Source of the DNA: Bemisia tabaci
Lineage: Eukaryota; Arthropoda; Insecta; Hemiptera; Aleyrodidae
Assembly: GCF_918797505.1 (NCBI RefSeq)
Contig: NC_092796.1
Coordinates: forward strand, 1,302,001-1,366,000
Reading direction: 5' to 3'
Length of the DNA stretch: 64,000 nucleotides
How positions within the stretch are numbered: position 1 is the stretch's first letter; each line of letters begins with the position of its first letter. Made by a program: the position numbers and the translations under genes. Below, one piece after another: positions 21,789-31,476 of the stretch. The notes beneath the pieces are model-generated. The model searched no databases. It was not told where the DNA came from and saw only the letters and a program-made list of their open reading frames with translations.

Positions 21789-21799
21789 CGGGGGCAGGA
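21789..21799 (+). other. polypurine tract
   Basis: CGGGGGCAGGA lies directly before the 3' LTR and just after the stop codon of the polyprotein. Short G-rich tracts of this form are usual second-strand primers in BEL elements. Confidence 0.8.
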
Positions 21800-21958
21800 T
21801 GTTAAGTTTAATACTTGCTAAAAAACAGCTGTTGATAAAATTTTAGATCTAGAGAGGTTATGCTTTTCTTATGTTTTTTCTTGGTATATTCTTGGTGAAT
21901 GGTCCTCAATAAAAGTGTCGTTTCTTCTTAATTATTTCTATTTTTCTGAGATTCAACA
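21800..21958 (+). repeat. 3' long terminal repeat of the BEL element
   Basis: 159 bp, identical to the 5' copy. It is followed by the second GAGAG and then by the interrupted hAT-like element. Confidence 0.95.
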
Positions 21959-22716
21959 GAGAGAAATGATGACGAGAACTTGAGATGAAAAGGAGAAGCC
22001 CTCGGCGCGGCGATCGGCATGTAACACATATTAACGCCTACAAGACTTCACGAATAATTCACGCATTGCATCAAACACAGTGCGGTCATTGCGAACAGCG
22101 TGAAACGGATAGCGCCTACAAGAATGCATGGATACCTCACGCAATGCGTCAAACACAGTGCGATCAGCGCGAGACGCATAGCGCCTACAAGACTGCGTGA
22201 ATACTTCACGCATTGCGTCAAACACAGTGCGGTCTGCGAGGCGCGGCGGCGGAGGTTAAAATCATTAATCCACATTTATGTTTGTTCTTTCATAATTTTT
22301 TCGTTCATTTCTTATGAATGGAAGGTCTTGTCCACACAGAGATAGGTTTACGAAACTTAACTTTCGCGCCAAGTTCCGTGAACTTTTGCTAGTAGTGTTG
22401 ACAGGGCTTTCCCAAAAAATGTGTTCATCACCAGTAAACGCGTCTTATGCACCCCTCCCCCGCTGGGACGTTCATTTGATGGTTTTCATTGATGTTTCAA
22501 AACGAATGAGAAGGGGCGGCAAGTAGGTAAATCCGGCCCTAGAGAGTGAACTGGCAAATATTTTTGATTGATGAGCCGTGATAAAAAATACACTTGACTT
22601 TAACATTTTTTTTTGGTTACCGCCAAAATCAGGTAGAAAATAGCTGATTTGTAATCCCCACTTCCAAGTATACACCAAAGGCTCCATGCTTATCATTGAA
22701 CCTAGACGTCGCTTGG

Positions 22717-22818
22717 CTGACAAATGGGCGTAACTACAATTTGAGATGAGCCCGGGAAAGCATTGAGTTATATGGAGGACAGGGTTTATCGCCAAGTGTA
22801 GTTACGTCCCTATGTCAG
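22717..22818. repeat. miniature inverted-repeat family C, copy 2
   Basis: CTGACAAATGGGCGTAACTA at the left end and TAGTTACGTCCCTATGTCAG at the right. Interior GAGATGAGCCCGGGAAAGCA matches copy 1 at 5322-5425. 102 bp. Confidence 0.75.
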
Positions 22819-22852
22819 GAGGGCGACGAAATAGTTCGGACGATAAACGACA

Positions 22853-22979
22853 GTCGGACGTATTTCTGCCAAATGGAACTATGTGCAGTATGACATGAGC
22901 CCTGTTATGCATAAATTCTTATGGATCTTAGGGTCATGGCTCAATGCGCATAGTTCCGTTTGGCAGAAATACGTTCAGT
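22853..22979. repeat. foldback hairpin element family B, copy 3
   Basis: GTCGGACGTATTTCTGCC at the left, GGCAGAAATACGTTCAG at the right, loop AATTCTTATGGATCTT. It lies about 35 bp from the family C element, and the two together follow the hAT-like copy. Confidence 0.8.
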
Positions 22980-23463
22980 TAACGTCCGCCTAACTTTTTT
23001 AGTCCAGGACGGCGGCTCTATTAGGAGCCACGGTGAAAAACCTCGCTGACAGGTCTCTTTTCGTCATGACACGTTTTTCTACTCACTAGGAGTTATAAAA
23101 ACATAATTTTCACATAACTTGGCCCATAATCTCGCATCGTGTTTTTGCGACGCGATTCGGCGGCGTGGCGAACCTGCATCCCAACACCGCGAGCCGGTAA
23201 TATGTAATGCACCTGCTCAGCACAGCAGTAAACGTTCAACTTTGTCGCTGAGCGGAAAAGTTTAAAGTTCCCAATAAAAAGTTGGCCTGTGCATGTGCTC
23301 ACATTCGAACTTTACATCGTCGCGAGCCGTGTTTCCAAATTGTTCGCCTGATTTTTGATGCCTACAGCATACCGTAGGCATCGAAAAGGCAACTCAGAAC
23401 ACGGCTCTCCACACGTTTTTCCCCTTGGAGGATACCGTCGAAATTTCCACATCATACCTCTAT
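22980..23463. other. non-coding stretch
   Basis: Two minus-strand frames of 69 and 92 aa (23093-23302, 23312-23590) were checked. Neither has a domain and the second runs into the adjoining MITE. Confidence 0.35.
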
Positions 23464-23675
23464 ACTGCCGTGCTAAGGAAGAACGCCGTATGAACGTTCG
23501 AGGGTTGCCAAATTCCCTCCAATAAAATGCTCTTTTTTGAGCAGAGGTATGATCATTTTTTCTTAAAATTTTCAGATGATATAGATCCAACTATGAAGAA
23601 TTTCCTTTGAAAAATTGAACGGAGAATATTCACGAGTTTTCCTGAAAAGTCATATTCAATGAAAGGAAATTTGAC
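23464..23675. repeat. MITE family A, right-truncated copy
   Basis: Intact left end ACTGCCGTGCTAAGGAAGAA followed by CGCCGTATGAACG. The interior reaches GAAAGGAAATTTGAC, where the family's right arm begins, and then stops. The right terminal repeat is missing. Confidence 0.75.
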
Positions 23676-24426
23676 GGGTGGACACAGGGCTTACGATCTT
23701 CAAAACCGAGCCAATGCGTTCTCTGTGAAGGTAATCCAATGGTGAGCGATGCATGCTTATTTCTCATTTCATAAAGGAAGGTTATCAAACTAGTTTGACG
23801 GATCGCTCAACGCGTTCTTTATAAATCATCATACAGATGTAAAGTAGTGTTGAACTCCGAGAATAACTTACGCTACGCACTGTTGTATAAATAGGAATTA
23901 GAGGGTCCCAAAATTGTTTGTCCCCGATCGACACCTCCCGCATTAGAAATAAAAGCGTTCTTCGTAGAGGATCCTCGCTTACACCGACGCGACGGCACTT
24001 GCGCACGATTACGATCGTCAGTCCGACAGCTCACCGTTCATCGGAAACCGAAGCGGCGGCTATCACCAGTCACCGGAATAAATCTCACGGGAAGGAGCAT
24101 CTGGAGCCCGGGCTAATGATGTTATGATTACTCCCGACATTAAAAAGAGACGCGACGAGAAAACAAGAAAAAAAGTCCTTTCCTCCCGGCGACTCTGCGT
24201 GTCTCTGCGCCTTCCTAATTGCCGCCCATTATTTACACAATTTCGAGTTGCAGTGACAACACCCCCCTCCACCTCCAGCCCCAGTCCAGTCCTTTTCCAC
24301 TATTCGTCATAAATTTCGAACAATTATCCTCCCGGTCTGATCGAATAAAACGGACAAGCACAACCGCGCGAGGAGCCACTGTCAACTGAGAACCCTTCTG
24401 GTGGGGGCAGGGGGGCTTAGGACTTC
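23676..24426. other. non-coding stretch
   Basis: Open frames at 23785-24312 overlap on both strands and lack domains. Nothing recognised. Confidence 0.35.
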
Positions 24427-24680
24427 ACTGCCGTGCTAAGGAAAAACACCGTATAAACATTCGAGAGTTGCCAAATTTCCCTTGATAAAACATGTATTTT
24501 TGACGGCATTCATGCACATTTTCTTCGAAATTTTCAGATACTTTACATTTAATTGCGTACAAAATTGTGTGAAAATTTTGGGGAAAAATACTCACAATTT
24601 TGCCGCTAAATTCGGTTTTTATCGCAGGAAACTTGGCAACGTCTGAAGGACCATACGGCGTTCTGCCTTAGCATGGCAGT
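24427..24680. repeat. MITE family A copy
   Basis: Left end ACTGCCGTGCTAAGGAAAAA, right end TGCCTTAGCATGGCAGT. This is one of the two best-preserved copies in the window (254 bp), with both TTGCCAAATTTCC and GGAAACTTGGCAACG arms. Confidence 0.85.
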
Positions 24681-24869
24681 TGAGGGGGGAGGGTTTCGGA
24701 TGTCGTGCGGTTCACACGATTCGATTTTCCTAATGTCGTGTTTCCTCAGCCGGTGTCCCCGCAAATGATGCCCCCAGAACGACCGACCGACCGCGACGCT
24801 TATCTCTAGTGTGCTGCCGCGGCCCGGGGGAGGGGGGGAGGGGGAGGGGAGGCTGTGTAATTTTGAGAG

Positions 24870-26365
24870 TATGTATGTATGAGCCGCTTTTACGGCGCGC
24901 TAGGGCGCTCTGCGACGCCTATTCTCCACAGGAATCTGTCATGGTAGAGATCCTCCGGAAGGTGGCATCTCTCCATCTCTTCATGGATGCCCTCTACCCA
25001 CCGTTTGGCTGGACGCCCTCTCCGTCGCCTACCTGGGGGGACCCACTCCAACACCTTCTTCGGCAACCTGGTATCAGCCATTCTCTGCACATGCCCATAC
25101 CATACCAATTGCTTGGTCATGATATCGTGCACAATCGTCCCCTCAACGCCCATTATCTCTCGGACACGTTCATTCCTGACACGTTCTCTCCTCGAGATTC
25201 CAGCCGATCTTCGCCAGAAATCCATCTCGGTCGCCTTGAGCATTTCTTGGGTCCGCTTCTTCAACTGCCACACTTCACTGCCATAGGTGATAATAGGCTT
25301 GACAACCGAGTTATAAATCCTCTTCTTGTTGTCTTTGGAAATCCTTTGGTCCCAAAGGATCCCATTAAGCATGGCGATGGCTTTCCTTCCTAGAAGATTA
25401 CGGTCCCGAATGGCCTGATCCAGCTTCCCATCCGAAGTCAGGTTCACCCCCAGGTACTTGTATTGTTCGCAACTTTCTATATGTTGACCATCCTCCAGGA
25501 CTATGCTTTGCTGAGCACCTCCGACTGACATCTTTTTTGTCTTACGGACACTAACCTCGAGGCCCCATTTGCGGTACTCCTCCACCAACTTCCGGGTCAT
25601 ATACTCCGCGTCATCGTGATCTTGACTTATGACTACCTGGTCGTCAGCAAAGCATAGCGTGAACAGTGTTTCTTGGTCATTTAGAGGGACGCCCATGCCG
25701 GCACACTTTCTTTTCCATTCCTTCAGAACGTGCTCTAGATATATCTTAAACAGCGTCGGTGACAGACAACATCCCTGCTTAAGCCCCTTGGTGACAAAAA
25801 AACCGTCTGAAAGCCTTCCTTGGCACTTAATTCTAGCAAAAGCCCCCCGATAAAACTGCTTGACTGCCCCAATAAGTCCTTGTACTAAAACCAGTTTCTT
25901 CTAGGACTTCCCAGAGTTTCACTAGAGGAATACTATCATAAGCCTTTTCAATATCCAAAAACACTAAATGAAGCTCCTGGCCAACAATTCTCTTCTTTTC
26001 GGTTAACTGGGTAACACAGAACAGATGATCAGCGGTAGACCGACCAGCCCTAAAACCTGCTTGCTCCTCCGCCTCGAACTGGGGTCCACTCCTCTTCGAT
26101 CTTCGCTTTCAACACTTTTCCATAAATTTTACTTATCGTTCCTGTCACCGCTAACCCTCTGTAGTTCCCACAGTCATCCTTCCTTCCTTTTTTATGCGAC
26201 GCTGTTATCCAGGCCTCTTTCCATTCTTTCGGGATGTCATCACCGTCAATGCACTTCTGCAGCAAATCCCTGAGATGGTTAACCAACTTGCCAGGTCCCA
26301 CATTTAATTAACTCGGCTGGAATGTTTCCTGGCCCAGGAGCTCTTCCATTCATCAATTCATCATT
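24870..26365 (-). mobile_element. 5'-truncated non-LTR (LINE) retrotransposon
   Basis: Reading the minus strand, the element starts at about 26365 in the approach to reverse transcriptase (GRAPGPGNIPAELIK-like). It runs through all RT motifs to a C-terminal segment ending at the stop near 24890, then a short TACATACATAC tail. The endonuclease half is absent, as expected of 5'-truncated copies. The clade was not determined (an APE-type LINE such as RTE or a jockey relative is likely). An older relative lies at 62930-63610. Confidence 0.85.
24890..26330 (-). pseudogene. LINE reverse transcriptase, broken by frameshifts
   Basis: The intact C-terminal 268 residues (24890-25696) contain the RT active site FADD (residues 16-19 of that piece). 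A thumb region with YKYLGVNLTSDGKL and YNSVVKPIITYGSEVW follows. A basic tail reads GRRRRGRPAKRW. Upstream the frame changes near 25887-25890, so that LDIEKAYDSIPLVKLWEVLEE lies in another frame. It changes again near 26080 (after IEEEW) and near 26298. The ASN-YRG region NYRGLAVTGTISKIYGKVLK is at about 26110-26170. Three frame changes make it a dead copy. Plus-strand frames here are antisense shadows. Confidence 0.85.
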
Positions 26366-26794
26366 GATTCAGGAATCAATTCATTTTGAGAGTAATTTCG
26401 AAAATATTGCCGGCGGGGGCGCGTAAATGACTCATTAAGTGCGAGCGCGGATTGTGCGCGCGGAGAGCCCGGGAATATTGAGTGATTATTAAAGTTTGTC
26501 GTCGGCGGCGGCGGCGGCGCGCGGAAAGAGGGAACTTCATTCCGGAGGCGAGAAACGTCTCCGTCGAAATCTGGAGCGGAAAAGTGTTTTGTGCCCCCCC
26601 CCCCCCCCCACCGCGGCACCGACTCCCCCTTTTTTAAATAAACGTAATTACGCGAGTCGCTCGTATGGAAATGTTGGAGCGCGGTTGTGTGAGTTTTCGG
26701 CGGTTCTTTCTCGTGTGGTCGCGCGGGCGCCCCCGACGCCAGCTCGCTCGCTCGCGCAACCCCAAAGTCGCGTGATAATGACGCGAGTTTGCTT
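26366..26794. other. GC-rich non-coding stretch
   Basis: Contains a GGC-repeat patch (about 26503-26520) and a C-tract (about 26596-26609). Both create spurious long frames on the two strands. Confidence 0.4.
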
Positions 26795-27050
26795 GCATTG
26801 CATTTTCCAGAAATGAACCGAAGGCATTCCGATGTTGCTAAGGTTGTGCAACTTACATTCTTTGCGATAAAATTACTGAAATCATGCAAAAAATTAGGTT
26901 ACGATGGTAATTTTTGTATTGAATTCAAAGTTGATTGAGGGTGAAGATAATACTTGGTTGGATGGTCAGTTTACAATTGCGAGGTAAAAAAAGTTGCACA
27001 TTCTCAGCGGCATTGGAATGCTCGTGGTTCCTATCAGCAAATTGCAATCC
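26795..27050. repeat. foldback element family F, copy 2
   Basis: GCATTGCATTTTCCAGAAAT at the left faces GGTTCCTATCAGCAAATTGC and AATCC at the right. AGGCATTCCGATGTTGCTAA faces CAGCGGCATTGGAATGC, and GGTTGTGCAACTT faces AAGTTGCACATTC. It is more diverged than the copy at 13607 and has a longer loop. Confidence 0.7.
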
Positions 27051-30000
27051 ACTTGGTGTTTCGTGAGAGGTTATGCGGTTTTTGGTTTTTACTGTGCTGG
27101 TGGCCAAATGGGCTAAAGTTTGCACTGATGAACGACTTATTATTGCTGCTCATTGCATAAACAACATATCGAGGGCCAAGGGACAATACCGCCCAACTGA
27201 CAATTTCGGCGAAAGCAAATGAGCGACTTTGCCGCGTTCTACGGTAAAAAAAAAACGCAAGCTAATTGGTTTTGTTGTTTGATGTTTCCAATACCGCATG
27301 AGAGTGTTGTAATGGTGCTGTTGTGTATGAAAAATTTGCTAATTTGGCCTCAGAATAACAAGAGAGGAGAAGTTTTATCTTCGTCCCGCAAAATCGACAG
27401 TTTTCAGAAAGGCGGTATTGTTCCTGCTTAGCCATCGGTATGTGCCATTGGTTTCCCAATGCAGAAAAGTGTTGCTGAGTATGATCTATAAAAAGTTCCT
27501 CCTTGTGGCAAGTTACAGTTTAACTCACGCGGTAATTTCATTTGAAAAAATACGAAGCAGGAGAGTGTATAATGATCCGCAGATTAATGGCGGAAAATTT
27601 TCCAAAATCATTCACGTATAGTCCAAAAAATCTGTATAAATTCGTAAAATTTTCATGATTATGGACTACAAATTATACGATAATTTTTAGGTTTATAGAA
27701 ATATCCGTTAAGAATTCGCATTTTAACAAGATCTTAAAAATATACTCCGCAATGCCAAGTTATGTATAATGATCCCGCAATACTGACCGCTTTTGCTCTC
27801 GAGTCAAGAATGTATGTGCACAAAAATGCGTACAAAATTTGGCAGGATCTACGTCTGGCATCACATTGTTGCCCATTGATATACACATCATTTTGAAGGA
27901 TCTAAAACGAGATATACGGCCGCGCGAGACCCAGGTTCGTGATAACGGGTCATCCTACGAGCCCCGCCCGAAAATAATCGCCGAGAGTTGCAGAAAGTTT
28001 TACATCAAACCCGCACTTGTGGCTGCGCCTGCAGTTGATGGCTCGGGCAACAAGCGACGCAGTCCGGAGTTGTAGTTGCGGTCAGAAGCAGTCACAGGCT
28101 TCGCACAAAGTGAGGGAGATGCTAGGTTAAAAATAAAGATTTATTTAAATACGTCATATTGAATTAAATATTTGGTTTAAATTTAAGGGATTTGAATTAT
28201 ACCTATATAAATGGATGAGATAGCTGATGAAATTAATGGATTCAATAAAGGGTTCAGGAAATGAGATTGTAATGAGGAGGGAAAGGAATGGACGATCCAT
28301 GGATAAAATGTGGAAATTCCGTTGATCTGGCAAGCGTGAGTTTTGACGCTCTTGCGGTGGGAGAACAGGGTGCATCCTCGAGTTTGCTCGCGTGTGCCGC
28401 GCCGCGCGGGTTCAAAGCCTCCTTCAGAGCAGCACAAGCACAATTCCGAGAAATCAATTTTCTCAAAAATGAGGCTTTGAGAGAACGCATCCAGCGACTG
28501 AAACAACGCTCTCAGTTCGGCCTTGATCAACGAGCGTGTCTACTCGTTTTCCGCGCTTCAGAGTCCAAAATTTGAAATAAAAAGTTTAAGTTTTTCCGTG
28601 AGCAAGATAGGGGTTGAATTCTGTCTGATGGATATCAAGGGTTGAAGAAGGTTGAGAGACTTTTTTTTTTTTTTTTTTTTTTTTTGAAAATAATAAAATG
28701 AAAAAAAAAATACAATGACGGCAGGGGCCATTTCTGACTGAAAGTCTTACGGAAGCAGACTCTACTTACAATTAGACGGATTATGGCTCGGTGGATGCGT
28801 ACATATAGTCAGTTCGCCTTCAATTTTCGAATTAAGCTAGAGGGCATCTTCCATGCACTATTAGTTGCCTTACTTGAGGATCAGTATCTTGTATCGTCTC
28901 CAAGTTTTATGTTATAGTATAGTCATGTCATATTTCAATTTTCAACCTTCAGCTTGACGCAAGCGGTGGCATCTCTATGAGAGACTTTAAGAACACTATC
29001 AATTAAAAAAAATTAACTTCCCAATCTTTAAAGATGGCGGGGGCAATGCTTTCTCTAAGTATATTTTGTCAATAACATTGTTATCGGTTCTTCAAATGGA
29101 ACTCATTGAACATTCTTCAAAAGCCGCATTCTGACAGTTGCAGTTTCAGGAAACACAAAATTCCAGCGACAGAAAGAGGTTTTCCAGAAATTGTTCTTCT
29201 TTCCCAGATTTTCCCTATTTACCTATATATACTCTTTTCAAATTCACAGTCTTGTAAACAGACACCAACAACTTGTAAATGACTTAAAGAGCAGCGCTAC
29301 CTAATTGAACTAATTGTGCACTCACTTCAGCTCTTTTTTTAAAAAAAGAAATCGACTCAGTGAGTGTCTACACAAAATAAATAAATGATGATTTACGAGC
29401 ACTTAGCTTAAAACCTGAATGAATTTCAAGAACTTACAAACGCCAACGTTCTACCGATCTTTGTTGCATCATTTTCAAGTTGTTAAAAAGAAAAACGCAA
29501 TGAGAAATACCTGCGTAAGCGACAAGAAGAGCTTAAAATCGTATATTCCACTCCTGAAATATTTTTCATGCTTTAATTTCTAAAATGTAATACAGCTCGA
29601 GTTGGGTGCCAACGATGAATGGGCTGTAAGGTGTCTTATCTTCGAGCCAGCCGTTTGGTGTACCCTGTCAGCACCCCTCTATCCTTCTCGGCATAGAAAC
29701 TAAAACTTATTTAAGCAACCCACCCCGTTTTATCATGGGGCCGCAGCCGCCGCGCCGCGCGCCGTCGAACCAAAATCGGGAACAATTCGGGATTATTAGG
29801 CGACCAAACTATACTCTTGCCAAATTTCATTATTATTCGAGAATTTCTCCCATATGTTTTTAACACTGAGTGTTTTTGAGAAAGAAAGTTTTGAGCCATC
29901 AAAATATTTATCTCGGAAAATAAATAACCTACTCTCCAAAATGGACCACTAGGTAAGGCACGAAGTGAAGCATTTCTGATACATGCTTCTTCATCAAAAT

Positions 30001-30928
30001 TTAACGTAGAACACAATTCGAGCAACGAAAATTACTGAATTGAATCCTGACCAATATATTCTATGTTTCTTGACGCGTGAATTCAAACCTCCCGCTCGTT
30101 AAAACAAAATGGTCTACGTACGTCAGATCGAAAACTAAACGTTACCGTGGCAGTTATACGAAAATATGACAATCTAAATCTTGGCACTTTGGCTCAGCTA
30201 TAGCAAGTTGCTTACACTTGGAAAAATAAAAGGTGGTAAATGAACAATGTTGACCGAGATGCCTGCCAAAACCGTTGTAGTGCGCGATTTGTCTCACGTA
30301 GAGTGTTGCGTTTCGTATGTGACCGGTCAATTCTTCCCATAACCAATGTAAACTAAAAACGTGTTTATCTTAGTTAGGAGTTGATTTCAGTAATTTTTGA
30401 TGCAAGAATCGTGTTCTACGTGAAATTTTATTTTCACGAGAAACATTAATCAGAATGCTTAAAATCGTACCTTGTCTAGTGGTCCATTACCGACATGCCA
30501 CTGCTCTCCCTACATAGTTATTACAGCGATCGAAGGCGACTGGTCACGGAGATTGAGAGATTCGACAACGCGGAGGCGGCTGTAAGATTCCGATTGCAAC
30601 GCGCCACCACGGCAGCTCCACGCTTACGGCTGGGCGGCGGCGCCCCACGTTGACGGGGGGCGGGGGTGCGGGGGGTAGGGAGAGGAGGGCCCGCTATTGA
30701 AACAGTTCTGCATGACTGGTGAATAAATCCCTAATCGGATCCGATTTATTGAAAATAAACAGGCCTGAGTCAGGGATCCCTGTCCGTCGGCGGCTCCGGC
30801 TTCGGGGATCCCGATTTCGTCGCCAGGGACGACTCGGACTCCTGCCTCCGCCTTCGCTCACCGTCCCGGTGCAACCCTCGCCGTTGCGTTGCCGACGTCG
30901 ACGTCAAGGGATCGTCGTCTGATAAGTG
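27051..30928. other. long non-coding stretch
   Basis: No gene recognised. Small overlapping frames at 28183-28575 on both strands share one GC-richer patch. A T-tract of 25 lies at 28661-28685, followed by AT-rich sequence. A GC-rich, G-tract-containing patch lies at about 30620-30690. No copy of the named repeat families was recognised. Confidence 0.4.
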
Positions 30929-31476
30929 GAGTGTTCTCTCGTCATGTGGAACAACGACTTATGAGCATTCGGAAGTTGCCAAATTGCTAAAGTGAAATAT
31001 TCAGCTCCGGCAGAAGTTGAGAATCATATCCCTGAAATCTTCAGATATACTAGACTAAATTGCGAGTGACATAGTCTGAGAAGTAAAAAAAAAAAAAAAA
31101 AAAAAACGGGTTTCCACCAAATCTAGAAAATGAAATTCCCTGACATTTTCCTGATTTTTCTGACACATTTTGGAGACATTCCCTGACCATTGAAGATATG
31201 GCAGATAGTAATGAGACATAATTAGAAATATTATCCGGGACAAAATTTGTTGATCGAAACGTCAAACCCATTCTAGTGGGCACATAAAGATGCTTATCAA
31301 TTTTTCCCTGGCTTTTTAAAATGCCCTGACATTTCCCGGTCTCCCCGGTTATTTCTTGACTGTGGCAACCCTGAAAAATCATTCACGAGTCTTCGCGACA
31401 ATTCAGATTTTATTAACAAAGGCAATTTGGCATTGTCCCAATGTTCATACGCTGTTCTGTCTCACCGTACAACAGT
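30929..31476. repeat. MITE family A, decayed copy interrupted by a family G repeat
   Basis: The left part (GTGTTCTCTCGTCATGTGGA, then TATGAGCATTCGGAAGTTGC) and the right part (AATGTTCATACGCTGTTCTG, ending CGTACAACAGT) are family A ends. The middle is interrupted by an A-tract and the family G element 31107-31373. Confidence 0.6.
31107..31373. repeat. dispersed repeat family G, fairly complete copy
   Basis: Starts GGGTTTCCACCAAATCTAG (a variant of GGTTGCCACAGAATCTG) and ends TTCTTGACTGTGGCAACCC. Internal TTCCCTGACATTTTC, CACATTTTGGAGACATTCCC and ATGCCCTGACATTTCCCGG match the copy at 1344-1640. An A-tract of 21 precedes it. Confidence 0.7.

Larger units (their letters stand above)
17140..21958 (+). 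mobile_element. BEL/Pao LTR retrotransposon, young, internally deleted
   Basis: Complete structure: 5' LTR, primer binding site, leader, one long open frame, polypurine tract, 3' LTR. The LTRs are both 159 bp and identical base for base, which points to a recent insertion. The flanks are a 5-bp target duplication (GAGAG). The domain order reverse transcriptase, RNase H, integrase and the integrase C-terminal region are typical of BEL/Pao. At 4819 bp it is shorter than usual for the superfamily. The missing part is the C-terminal half of gag with the zinc knuckles and the protease. Confidence 0.95.
16876..22541. mobile_element. non-autonomous hAT-like element, copy 2, split by a BEL retrotransposon
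   Basis: The left part 16876-17139 starts CAGGGCCGGATTAAGG and the right part from 21959 ends with the inverse of TAGGGCCGGATTTACC. It is in the same orientation as copy 4 and opposite to copies 1 and 3. Without the retrotransposon and one 5-bp duplication the element is about 842 bp, close to its relatives. The right part has three internal units built around CGCATTGCGTCAAACACAGT (about 22050-22240) and a 20-bp palindrome near the left end (16900-16919). The 8-bp flanks do not match (TACATTTG versus GAGAGTGA), unlike the other three copies. Confidence 0.8.

Noticed and set aside
24809..25393. 194-aa plus-strand frame
   Set aside because: Antisense to the LINE reverse transcriptase, whose motifs (FADD, YKYLGV) are on the minus strand.
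26353..26889. 178-aa minus-strand frame with polyproline
   Set aside because: Polyproline comes from a homopolymer tract, and the ends lie in a foldback repeat.
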